Source: an uncultured Campylobacterota bacterium (GTDB lineage Bacteria; Campylobacterota; Campylobacteria; Campylobacterales; Arcobacteraceae). From it: a DNA stretch of 15,953 bases. The notes below the pieces were generated by a model, which saw only the letters and a program-made list of their open reading frames with translations, searched no databases and was not told the DNA's origin. Positions 1 through 6,719 of the stretch are shown in pieces. The stretch covers positions 1 to 15,953 of the forward strand of contig CAIJNA010000193.1 of the NCBI GenBank assembly GCA_903821805.1. Direction: 5' to 3'. Within the stretch, counting starts at the first letter, position 1. Each line of letters opens with the position of its first letter. Made by a program: the position numbers and the translations under genes.

Positions 1-18
1 CGGCTGAGCTAACAATTC
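1..18 (-). tRNA. tRNA, 5' end only (cut by window edge)
   Basis: Read on the minus strand, bases 18 to 1 give an acceptor half GAATTGT, then TA, the D-stem half GCTC and the D-loop start AGCCG. This matches the universal layout: U8, four-base D stem, A14, purine 15, and G18 as the last base. The anticodon lies outside the window, so the amino acid is unknown; the D-arm style resembles tRNA-Lys or related tRNAs, but that is a guess. A perfect consensus promoter lies about 40 bases upstream (61-89), as expected for a stable-RNA gene. Only 18 bases are visible, so the call rests on the D-arm pattern plus the promoter. Confidence 0.55.
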
Positions 19-60
19 ATTAAAATATTTTAAATAGTTACCTATATAAAATGGAGTGGA

Positions 61-89
61 ATTATATTTAAAAAATATTTTTTTGTCAA
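61..89 (-). promoter_or_regulatory. Consensus sigma-70 promoter for the left-edge tRNA
   Basis: On the minus strand, TTGACA (84-89) and TATAAT (61-66) are separated by exactly 17 bp (67-83), a perfect match to the housekeeping consensus in both boxes and spacing. The expected start point is near base 54, giving a leader of about 36 bases before the tRNA. The -35 box begins only ten bases beyond the cinA stop codon. Other promoters in this window have no recognisable -35 box, so this one stands out as built for high expression. Confidence 0.85.
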
Positions 90-98
90 GGACTTTTG

Positions 99-581
99 CT
101 ATAAATTTTGTAATTTGTCTAGAAGCATATCTAAAGCACTATTCATTGACTGTATTTGCACTTCTTTTCTCCCACCAATAAAATGAAATTTTCGTATATC
201 AGAATGCCCAAAAATATTTTTGACTCCAATTACGACAGTTCCAACTGGTTTATCTTCCGTTCCACCATTGGGGCCTGCAACCCCACTTACAGCTATTGCG
301 TATGTAGCTTGAAATTTTTTCAAAACACCATCAAGCATTTCATTAACAACCTCGATACTAACCACACCATTATCGATCATTGTTTGTTTATTTACGCCGA
401 GTTCCTGTTCTTTTATATTGTTTGAGTATGTAACAATTGAGCCCTTAAAAATATCAGAACTACCAGAAATTTCAGTAATTTTTGAAGCAATAAGACCACC
501 TGTGCAACTTTCTGCGCATGTTAATGTGTAGTTATTTCTTCTTAGAATTTGTTGTAAGTGCATATTTTCACTATTTGTCAT
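99..581 (-). CDS. pncC: CinA-family nicotinamide-nucleotide amidohydrolase (PncC domain only)
   Basis: A 160-residue protein consisting only of the C-terminal CinA domain. Family members deamidate nicotinamide mononucleotide to nicotinate mononucleotide, salvaging pyridine nucleotides in the cytoplasm. Visible hallmarks are AESCTGG (residues 23-29, with the likely nucleophilic Ser25) and the glycine-rich segment SGVAGPNGGTEDKPVGTV (99-116). The larger CinA proteins carry an extra N-terminal molybdopterin-binding-like domain that is absent here. The start at 581 is preceded by an AAGAG-like ribosome site; an in-frame ATG at 563 is the alternative. The gene is divergent from ileS, and a candidate promoter (TAAAAT followed by CGC) lies about 106 bases upstream of the start. 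Family assignment is firm; the exact substrate is inferred from the family. Confidence 0.92.
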   Translation of the reverse strand: MTNSENMHLQQILRRNNYTLTCAESCTGGLIASKITEISGSSDIFKGSIVTYSNNIKEQELGVNKQTMIDNGVVSIEVVNEMLDGVLKKFQATYAIAVSGVAGPNGGTEDKPVGTVVIGVKNIFGHSDIRKFHFIGGRKEVQIQSMNSALDMLLDKLQNL

Positions 582-686
582 TATTTTTCTCTTTGTTTAA
601 TTTTTGACCATTAATAACTTAATAGTTTTTTAAAATCTTAATTTTCAAATCATATTAGCTAATCAATGATAATAAGATTAAGTGCG

Positions 687-692
687 ATTTTA
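687..692 (-). promoter_or_regulatory. Candidate -10 box for cinA/pncC
   Basis: Minus-strand TAAAAT immediately followed by CGC, the same arrangement seen at several other promoters in this window. The predicted start is near base 680, giving a leader of about 100 bases. It faces away from the ileS -10 box at 705-710, so the two promoters share the same 30 or so bases. No -35 match is visible. Confidence 0.4.
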
Positions 693-704
693 CCTTTTTT
701 TATG

Positions 705-710
705 TAATAT
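705..710 (+). promoter_or_regulatory. Candidate -10 box for ileS
   Basis: TAATAT followed by CGCG, preceded by TATG and a T-rich run (694-701), typical of epsilonproteobacterial promoters that lack a -35 box. The predicted start near 717 gives a leader of about 22 bases before the ileS ATG, close to the 20-30 base leaders of other genes in this window. Confidence 0.5.
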
Positions 711-738
711 CGCGAATATTTAAGCCAAGGACAATCAT

Positions 739-3471
739 ATGATAGATTATAAAGACACTTTATTATTACCAACTACACCATTTCCAATGAGGGGAAATCT
801 TCCTCAAAATGAACCGAAAAAATATAAAGAATGGAATGAACAAAATGTTTATAACAAAATGAAATTAAATAGGGTTGGGGCACCAACTTTTACACTTCAT
901 GATGGTCCACCTTATGCAAATGGAAATATTCATATTGGCCACGCTTTAAATAAAATCCTAAAAGATATGATTGTTAAATATCATTATTTTGATGGTAAAT
1001 CAACTAGATTTACACCTGGTTGGGATTGTCATGGTCTTCCAATTGAACAAAAAGTGGAAGAAAAGATAGGAACAGAAAAGAAAAAAATACTTCAAAAAAG
1101 CAAGTTGAGAGAGCTTTGTAGAGAGCATGCTGGTAAATTTATTGCCATTCAAAAAGAAGAATTTAAAAGCTTAGGGATCATTGCAGATTGGGAAAATCCT
1201 TATTTAACTATGGATTTTAAATTTGAAGCAAATATTTATAGAGAACTTATAAATATTTCAAAACAAGGTCTTTTGATTCAAAGAAGCAAGCCAGTTCATT
1301 GGTCTTGGGCTGCTGGTACAGCATTAGCTGAGGCTGAAATTGAATATAAAGACAAAATAAGTCCATCAATTTATGTTGCCTTTAAATTAGAAAATATTGA
1401 TGCAAGTGTTATTATTTGGACAACTACACCTTGGACATTACCTGCAAATACAGGAATCGCTTTAAATGGCGAAGAAGAATATGTTAAGACTAGTGATAAA
1501 TTTATTGTTGCTAAAAAACTTTACGCCGAAGCAAAAGAAAATGGAATAATTCATGGTGATATCTTGGAATCAATCAATCCAAAAGATTTAGAAAATACTT
1601 TTGCTTTAAATCCATTGAATGGTAGAAAATCCAAAGTTATTTTAGGTGATCATGTTCTTATGGATAGTGGAACTGGTGCAGTTCATACAGCTCCTGGACA
1701 CGGTGAGGATGATTACAAAGTAGGACTTAGATACAACCTTGAAGTGTTGATGCCTGTTGATAGTGAAGGAAAATATGACAACACTATTGTTAGAGAAAAA
1801 CTGCTTCCTAATCCAGAACAATACGTAGGAACTCATGTTTTTAAAGCGAATGAAATTGTTATGGAACTTTTAGGTGAAGCACTTTTAAAAAGAGTTGATA
1901 TCACGCATTCGTATCCACACTGTTGGAGAACACATAAGCCTGTAATATTTAGGGCGACTAAACAATGGTTTATTGCTATTGATGAAGTTTATGGTAAAAA
2001 CCAAAAGACACTTCGAGACAATTCTTTGGATTGTTTAAAAGATATTAAGTTTTATCCAGAACATGGAATAAATAGATTATCATCAATGATTGAGAATAGA
2101 CCAGATTGGTGTATTTCTAGACAACGAGATTGGGGTGTACCGATTGCATTTTTTAGAAATAAAGTTACTGATACTATTGTTTATGATGAAAAAGTTTTGA
2201 ATTATGTAGCTATGATTTTTGAGCAAAAAGGTGCTGATGCTTGGTATGATTTAAGTATTGAAGAACTTCTTTATCCAGGAAGCGGGCTGAACCCGAATGA
2301 TTTAGAGAAAACTATGGATATCTTGGATGTATGGTTTGATAGTGGAAGTACTCAATATGCTGTATTAAAAAGTAGAAACTATGATGCTGGAACACCTATT
2401 GCTGACATGTATCTTGAGGGGAGTGATCAGCATCGTGGCTGGTTCCAATCTTCACTTTTGACTTCAATGGCTTCAAGCGAAAAAGCTCCTTATAAATCTA
2501 TCTTAACTCACGGTTTTACTGTTGACGCTAAGGGTGAAAAAATGAGTAAATCAAAAGGAAATGTTGTTGCACCAGAAAAAGTTTTAAAAGAATTCGGTAG
2601 TGAAATTCTTAGACTCTGGGTTGCTATGAGTGATTACCAAAGTGATCTAAAAATTAGTGATGATATTCTAAAACAAATGGGAGAACAGTATCGAAAAATA
2701 AGAAATACTGCTAGATTCCTACTTGCAAATATCAACGATTTGGAAGAATTAGCAAGTACAGATACATTTGGAAAACTTGATTTATGGATTATCAAAAAAG
2801 CTAAAATTGTCTTTGATGGAATCGATAGTGATTTCAAAGCTTACGATTATAGTAGGGGCTTAAATAAATTAAATAACTTTTTGGTTGCAGATCTATCAAA
2901 TATTTATCTTGATGTATGTAAAGATAAGTTGTATTGTGATGGAAAAAACAGTGTCGAAAGAAGAGCTAGTCAAAGTGCTATGGCAATGATCACTATGTCT
3001 TTAATAGGAACATTAGCACCAATTTTAACATATACAATGGATGAGTTATTAAGCTTTGCACCAGAATTTATCAAAAATGGTGCAGTAGATATTTTTGATT
3101 ACAAGAAATACGTTTTACCATCTCTTTCTTCAGATATTAATGAAGATATTTTATTTGAAGCAAAAGAAAAATTTAATGAATCTATTGAAAATTTAAAAAA
3201 AGATAAAATTATTAAATCAGCTTTGGAATTAGAGATTTATACAGATAGCGCCGATATACTTGCATTGCCACAAATTGAAGCAGAAGACTTGTTCTTGGTT
3301 AGCTGTGTTCTTAGTAAACCACTTGCGACACCATTAGTTAGTTTTAAAGTTGGAGAGTCAAGTTTTGAAGTTTATAAAGCTACTAAAAACAAATGCCCAA
3401 GATGTTGGAAATTTAGTTCAGAAAAAGAAGATTGTTTATGTGACAGATGTCACAAAGTGGTAAATATTTAA
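739..3471 (+). CDS. ileS: Isoleucyl-tRNA synthetase
   Basis: A 910-residue class I aminoacyl-tRNA synthetase that charges tRNA-Ile with isoleucine in the cytoplasm and edits misacylated valine through its CP1 domain. The ATP-binding HIGH motif is at residues 65-68 (GNIHIGHALNK) and KMSKS at 601-605. Editing-domain blocks such as TTTPWTLPANT and the CISRQRDWGVPIA segment are present. The C terminus carries a zinc-ribbon with Cys886, Cys889, Cys901 and Cys904. Length is close to the bacterial type (E. coli about 938). The ATG at 739 follows AAGGA with a seven-base gap, which supports this start. It heads a probable operon: its stop codon overlaps the ATG of a 32-residue membrane protein, followed by a NifU-type gene, a TPR-like gene and murE. 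The protein looks intact. Confidence 0.98.
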   Translation: MIDYKDTLLLPTTPFPMRGNLPQNEPKKYKEWNEQNVYNKMKLNRVGAPTFTLHDGPPYANGNIHIGHALNKILKDMIVKYHYFDGKSTRFTPGWDCHGLPIEQKVEEKIGTEKKKILQKSKLRELCREHAGKFIAIQKEEFKSLGIIADWENPYLTMDFKFEANIYRELINISKQGLLIQRSKPVHWSWAAGTALAEAEIEYKDKISPSIYVAFKLENIDASVIIWTTTPWTLPANTGIALNGEEEYVKTSDKFIVAKKLYAEAKENGIIHGDILESINPKDLENTFALNPLNGRKSKVILGDHVLMDSGTGAVHTAPGHGEDDYKVGLRYNLEVLMPVDSEGKYDNTIVREKLLPNPEQYVGTHVFKANEIVMELLGEALLKRVDITHSYPHCWRTHKPVIFRATKQWFIAIDEVYGKNQKTLRDNSLDCLKDIKFYPEHGINRLSSMIENRPDWCISRQRDWGVPIAFFRNKVTDTIVYDEKVLNYVAMIFEQKGADAWYDLSIEELLYPGSGLNPNDLEKTMDILDVWFDSGSTQYAVLKSRNYDAGTPIADMYLEGSDQHRGWFQSSLLTSMASSEKAPYKSILTHGFTVDAKGEKMSKSKGNVVAPEKVLKEFGSEILRLWVAMSDYQSDLKISDDILKQMGEQYRKIRNTARFLLANINDLEELASTDTFGKLDLWIIKKAKIVFDGIDSDFKAYDYSRGLNKLNNFLVADLSNIYLDVCKDKLYCDGKNSVERRASQSAMAMITMSLIGTLAPILTYTMDELLSFAPEFIKNGAVDIFDYKKYVLPSLSSDINEDILFEAKEKFNESIENLKKDKIIKSALELEIYTDSADILALPQIEAEDLFLVSCVLSKPLATPLVSFKVGESSFEVYKATKNKCPRCWKFSSEKEDCLCDRCHKVVNI

Positions 3472-3569
3472 TGTTGGAACCAGTAGCTATATCTTTTATT
3501 ATTGAAACAATAGCATGTATTTTAGTTGCTACTGCAATCGGAATTTTCTTAGTTAAACGAACAAAATAA
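3471..3569 (+). CDS. Small single-pass membrane protein (32 residues), function unknown
   Basis: An open frame of 32 codons begins at the A of the ileS stop codon (TAATG, one-base overlap) and ends at TAA 3567-3569. The product starts MLEPVAIS, has a continuous hydrophobic stretch over residues 5-28 (rich in I, V, A, L, F, with one glutamate at 12 and a Gly24), and ends in the basic tail KRTK. This is the pattern of a single transmembrane helix with the C terminus in the cytoplasm. The stop-start overlap would allow translational coupling to ileS; the upstream AAGTGG is only a weak ribosome site. No family is recognised. The coherent helix and basic end argue for a real microprotein, but chance hydrophobic coding in AT-rich DNA cannot be excluded without comparison across relatives. 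Confidence 0.6.
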   Translation: MLEPVAISFIIETIACILVATAIGIFLVKRTK

Positions 3570-3609
3570 TAATAAGAAAAATACAAAATAAATAAGGAGA
3601 TTTATTAAA

Positions 3610-3888
3610 ATGATGCCATTTACAGATGAAGATCTTGATTATCCGATTAATAATATCATTAATACAAAAATAACACCAATGTTAGCAAAAGATGGTGGAG
3701 CAATAAAATTATTAAGAATTAAAAATGGAATAGTTTATATTCAGCTTCAAGGTGCTTGTGTGGGCTGTTCTTCAAGCGGTACAACACTTAAATTTATAGT
3801 AGAAAAGAATCTTAAGGAATTAATTCATCCAGAATTAGAAATTAAAAATATCCCTTTTGGTATGGAAAACACTATCCCAAATGATTAA
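3610..3888 (+). CDS. NifU-family (Nfu-type) iron-sulfur cluster scaffold/carrier protein
   Basis: A 92-residue protein made of the NifU C-terminal domain alone. Such proteins bind a labile Fe-S cluster, usually across a dimer, and hand it to client enzymes. The signature is GACVGCSSSGTTLK, with Cys50 and Cys53 as ligands, preceded by the typical MLAKDGGAIKLL block. The start at 3610 follows a strong AAGGAGA (3594-3600) with a nine-base gap; the neighbouring ATG at 3613 is possible. It sits in the ileS unit, 40 bases after the microprotein, and overlaps the next gene by eight bases. Likely clients such as LeuC ([4Fe-4S]) are suggested only by general biology, not by this sequence. Confidence 0.92.
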   Translation: MMPFTDEDLDYPINNIINTKITPMLAKDGGAIKLLRIKNGIVYIQLQGACVGCSSSGTTLKFIVEKNLKELIHPELEIKNIPFGMENTIPND

Positions 3889-4474
3889 GACGCAAGAAAT
3901 AATAGAGCATGCGCATGGGCATTTTCTGAGTAAAGAATATGATGCTGCAATTTTTTTGTATTCCCAAGCCTTATCATTAGACCCTTTTAATTTTGAGTAC
4001 AAAATATATCCAATATTATGCGATATAGCTAGTGAGGATAGTGAAAAAGCACAATCTTTATTTGATTATTTTTCAATTCAAAAAGAGTTAAATCCTGATG
4101 GAGCATTAGAATTAATAAAAGAAGCTATAGGTGCTCACGATGGAAACAACGAACTTATGATGAAGATATTACATGATATCTCTACTCAAAATATAGAATC
4201 ACTAGATGCTATTGAATATGAAGATTTTTTGAAAATGATTAGCACTCGAGGTTCTTTCAGAGAAGCATATGAAGATATTATGTTTAGCACTAAAGTTGCT
4301 ATAAAATCTAAAGATGATTTAATTGATTTTATAGAACAACTTATTGATAATGATTTCAGTAAAACAGCATATACTTACCTTGATAATTTTCAAGCATTAT
4401 TTGCTTATGATGTAGAGATTTCAAAATTATATGACAAGCTAGGGGAAAAAACAATTGAAAATAATCAAAAATAA
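3881..4474 (+). CDS. Conserved-looking hypothetical protein with a TPR-like N terminus
   Basis: About 197 residues from ATG 3881. An upstream TTG (3857) would add eight residues but lies deep inside the preceding gene, so ATG is preferred; it overlaps the NifU-gene stop (ATGATTAA), which suggests translational coupling. The N terminus holds one TPR-like unit (pattern A-x-G-x(3)-L...Y-x-A-A-x(3)-Y-x-x-A-L-x-L-D-P, about residues 12-39). The rest is acidic, helical and free of signal peptide, membrane segment or cysteine motifs. It overlaps the murE start by 20 bases. No catalytic motif is recognised; a protein-protein interaction role linked to its neighbours is an inference only. Confidence 0.8.
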   Translation: MIKTQEIIEHAHGHFLSKEYDAAIFLYSQALSLDPFNFEYKIYPILCDIASEDSEKAQSLFDYFSIQKELNPDGALELIKEAIGAHDGNNELMMKILHDISTQNIESLDAIEYEDFLKMISTRGSFREAYEDIMFSTKVAIKSKDDLIDFIEQLIDNDFSKTAYTYLDNFQALFAYDVEISKLYDKLGEKTIENNQK

Positions 4475-5744
4475 TCAACTTTTTACAGATAATACGGCTG
4501 ATATTACAAATGAAGCGATTTTTGTTGTGTCTAAAAACAATGAAAAATATCTTGAAATAGCAAAAGAAAAAAACCCAAAAGCTATCATTAAAGATACGGA
4601 ATTAAAAAAGTACTTTGATTTTTCATCTATTAAGGTTGTAGGGATTACAGGAACAAATGGTAAAACAACCACAGCAGGTGCAATATATTCTTTTTTGCTT
4701 GACTTGGGATACAAAGTTGCACTTTTAGGTACACGTGGATTATTTATTAATGGTGAACAAATCAGAGACTATTCTTTTACAACTCCATTTCAAATCGAGA
4801 TGTTTTCTAATCTTGAATTGGCATTAGAGCATGGTTGTGAATATTTTATAACAGAAGTTAGTTCTCACGCAATAGCACAAAATAGAATTTGCGGAGTAGA
4901 TTTTGCACTAAAGATCCATACAAATATCACTGGTGATCATCTCGACTATCATAAAACAATGGAAGAATATATTGATACGAAAAATTCATTTTTCAAAGAC
5001 GATACTCCAAAACTTATCAACAAAGATGATAAAAATGTAAAATTCAAATTAAAAAATGCATATTCATATGGTCTTGATAATCCATCTACGTATAAAGTTC
5101 AAGCTTTTACTTTTAAAGATGGAACTAATGTTGTTTTGCAGTATTTTGGTGAACTTTATACATTCAATAGCGATATGCGTGGAACTTTTAATGTTTACAA
5201 TCTAACAGCCGCTTTAGCAGCCGTACATCTTCTTACTAATACAGATATAACTAAAATATGTGAGGTTGTAGAAAATTTTGCTGGTGTTAGTGGTCGAATG
5301 GAAACAGTTTCTTTTGATCCTTATGTGGTAGTTGATTTCGCACACACACCAGATGGGATGCGAGCTATATTTGAAAGCTTTAAAGATAAAACTATTATTA
5401 CTGTTTTTGGAGCAGGTGGAGATAGAGATAAAATAAAACGACCTCATATGGGCGCAACAGCTGATGAATATTCAAGCTTTATTTACCTAACTAGTGATAA
5501 TCCAAGAAGTGAAGATCCTGATGAAATTACAAACGAGATACTTATTGGAATTAAAAATAAAGATAAATGCGAAATAGAATTAAACAGAAAACTTGCTATA
5601 CAAAAGAGTATTATAAAAGCTAAATCGATTAAAAATAGTGTTGTTTTGGTTCTTGGAAAAGGTGATGAAGAATACCAAATTATTTATGATCAAAAGTTCC
5701 CATTTAGTGATAAAAAAGTTATTTTAGAACTCTTAAATAACTAA
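4455..5744 (+). CDS. murE: UDP-MurNAc-L-Ala-D-Glu:meso-diaminopimelate ligase
   Basis: A 429-residue Mur ligase that adds meso-diaminopimelate to UDP-MurNAc-dipeptide in the cytoplasmic phase of peptidoglycan synthesis. ATP-binding loop TGTNGKTTT is at residues 65-73, the likely carbamylated lysine region ends at Lys176 (YIDTKNSFF), and DNPR at 348-351 is the signature for meso-diaminopimelate rather than lysine. No ATG occurs before the ATP loop, so translation must begin at a rarer codon; TTG 4455 fits, with AGGGG (4441-4445) nine bases upstream. This start overlaps the preceding gene by 20 bases. The N-terminal substrate domain is short compared with E. coli MurE (about 495 residues), as in related bacteria. 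It is the last gene of the ileS unit. Confidence 0.95.
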   Translation: MKIIKNNQLFTDNTADITNEAIFVVSKNNEKYLEIAKEKNPKAIIKDTELKKYFDFSSIKVVGITGTNGKTTTAGAIYSFLLDLGYKVALLGTRGLFINGEQIRDYSFTTPFQIEMFSNLELALEHGCEYFITEVSSHAIAQNRICGVDFALKIHTNITGDHLDYHKTMEEYIDTKNSFFKDDTPKLINKDDKNVKFKLKNAYSYGLDNPSTYKVQAFTFKDGTNVVLQYFGELYTFNSDMRGTFNVYNLTAALAAVHLLTNTDITKICEVVENFAGVSGRMETVSFDPYVVVDFAHTPDGMRAIFESFKDKTIITVFGAGGDRDKIKRPHMGATADEYSSFIYLTSDNPRSEDPDEITNEILIGIKNKDKCEIELNRKLAIQKSIIKAKSIKNSVVLVLGKGDEEYQIIYDQKFPFSDKKVILELLNN

Positions 5745-5840
5745 TAAATTATCATCCATATTAGATGTTACTTAATGTTGTTTTCAATTTGAAAATAAAA
5801 ACAAAATAGTCTGATTTATAATATATTAATTTATCTTAGA

Positions 5841-5846
5841 TAAAAT
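5841..5846 (+). promoter_or_regulatory. Candidate -10 box for the ferredoxin-panD-ispA unit
   Basis: TAAAAT followed by CGCT, preceded by the T-rich ATTTATCTTAGA, matches the style of other promoters here. A predicted start near 5853 gives a 63-base leader, longer than elsewhere and occupied by a tandem repeat (5870-5903). A second possible box, TATAAT at 5817-5822, lies just upstream. Confidence 0.5.
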
Positions 5847-5869
5847 CGCTAAATTTTAAAAATAAAAAT

Positions 5870-5903
5870 CCATTTTGAAATCAAATTCATTTTGGAAGCA
5901 AAT
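5870..5903 (+). repeat. Imperfect tandem 17-base repeat in the 5' leader
   Basis: CCATTTTGAAATCAAAT (5870-5886) is followed without gap by TCATTTTGGAAGCAAAT (5887-5903), 14 of 17 bases identical. The second copy abuts the AAGGA ribosome site of the next gene. It lies between the predicted transcription start and that ribosome site, so it may be an operator, an RNA-protein site or simply a chance duplication. Confidence 0.6.
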
Positions 5904-5915
5904 AAGGAAAAATAA

Positions 5916-6281
5916 ATGCAAATGCCACAAATACCACAACCAACTTATTACATTTTCAAATGTGAGCAAAGTTCACCTCCAGGGATGCCAAAACCATCGT
6001 GTGTTAATGCAGAAACTGGCGGATTATTTAATCATATTGGTATGACTTTAATGCAAAAAGGATTAATGGGCCCTGTTCAACTTATAAGAACAAGCTGTTT
6101 AGGAAGATGTCAACAGGGTCCGGTTATGCTTGTTGTTGGACAAAATGATAGATTTATGTATGCTAATTTGACGGTGGAAAAAATCAATAGAATTATTGAT
6201 GAGCATATTAAAGGTGGAATGCCAGTAACTGAATACTTAATCCCTGAACAATTCTGGGGTGAGCCTCAAGTAATAAACTAA
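5916..6281 (+). CDS. Thioredoxin-like [2Fe-2S] ferredoxin-domain protein
   Basis: A 121-residue protein with four cysteines at 16, 29, 61 and 65, in the spacing C-x12-C-x31-C-x3-C and the context TSCLGRCQQGPVM. This is the pattern of the thioredoxin-like [2Fe-2S] ferredoxin family (Aquifex ferredoxin and the NuoE C-terminal type), which binds one [2Fe-2S] cluster and moves single electrons. It has no signal peptide, so it should be cytoplasmic. The ATG at 5916 follows AAGGA by seven bases; Met3 is an alternative. It leads a probable operon with panD (20-base gap) and ispA. The redox partner is unknown. Confidence 0.85.
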   Translation: MQMPQIPQPTYYIFKCEQSSPPGMPKPSCVNAETGGLFNHIGMTLMQKGLMGPVQLIRTSCLGRCQQGPVMLVVGQNDRFMYANLTVEKINRIIDEHIKGGMPVTEYLIPEQFWGEPQVIN

Positions 6282-6301
6282 GAAAACGATTAAGGACGAA
6301 A

Positions 6302-6685
6302 ATGAACATTGATATGCTTTATAGCAAAATTCATAGGGCTACTGTAACTGATGCAAATCTTCACTATGTTGGTTCTATTACAATTGATGAGGATTTGCTT
6401 GATGCTTCTAAACTTTATGTTGGTCAAAAAGTAGAAATAGTAAATATTAATAATGGAGAAAGATTTTCAACTTACACAATTAAAGGCAAAAGAGGAAGTC
6501 GAGATATGTGTCTCAACGGCGCTGCTGCTAGAAAAGTTGAAGTTGGAGATAAAATAATAGTGATCGCATATGCTTCTTACAACGAAGAAGATCTTAAAAC
6601 ATACTCACCTATTGTTGTTCATGTTGATGAAACAAATAAAATTTTAGACATCACAAACGAATTATTAGCAAGTGATGAATCGTAG
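6302..6685 (+). CDS. panD: Aspartate 1-decarboxylase precursor
   Basis: A 127-residue pyruvoyl-dependent enzyme that converts L-aspartate to beta-alanine for pantothenate and then CoA. The proenzyme cleaves itself between Gly24 and Ser25 (YVGSITID), with Ser25 becoming the pyruvoyl group. Other family blocks visible are MLYSKIHRATVTDANLHY near the N terminus, NNGERFSTY, KRGSRD and LNGAAARK. Length matches E. coli PanD (126). ATG 6302 follows AAGGA (6292-6296) with a five-base gap. It lies between the ferredoxin-like gene and ispA in one likely transcript. Confidence 0.97.
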   Translation: MNIDMLYSKIHRATVTDANLHYVGSITIDEDLLDASKLYVGQKVEIVNINNGERFSTYTIKGKRGSRDMCLNGAAARKVEVGDKIIVIAYASYNEEDLKTYSPIVVHVDETNKILDITNELLASDES

Positions 6686-6719
6686 ATAATTTGATGAAAT
6701 CTTATGTTAGGGCTGAGCA

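Noticed and set aside
156..425. Plus-strand open frame opposite cinA
   Set aside because: It lies wholly within the opposite strand of a strong CinA-family gene and reads as an antisense shadow rich in Phe, Tyr and Asn.
5781..5795. Palindrome TTTTCAATTTGAAAA after murE considered as a terminator
   Set aside because: The stem is AT-only with a one-base centre and is followed by an A-rich, not T-rich, stretch; such palindromes arise easily in this AT-rich DNA.
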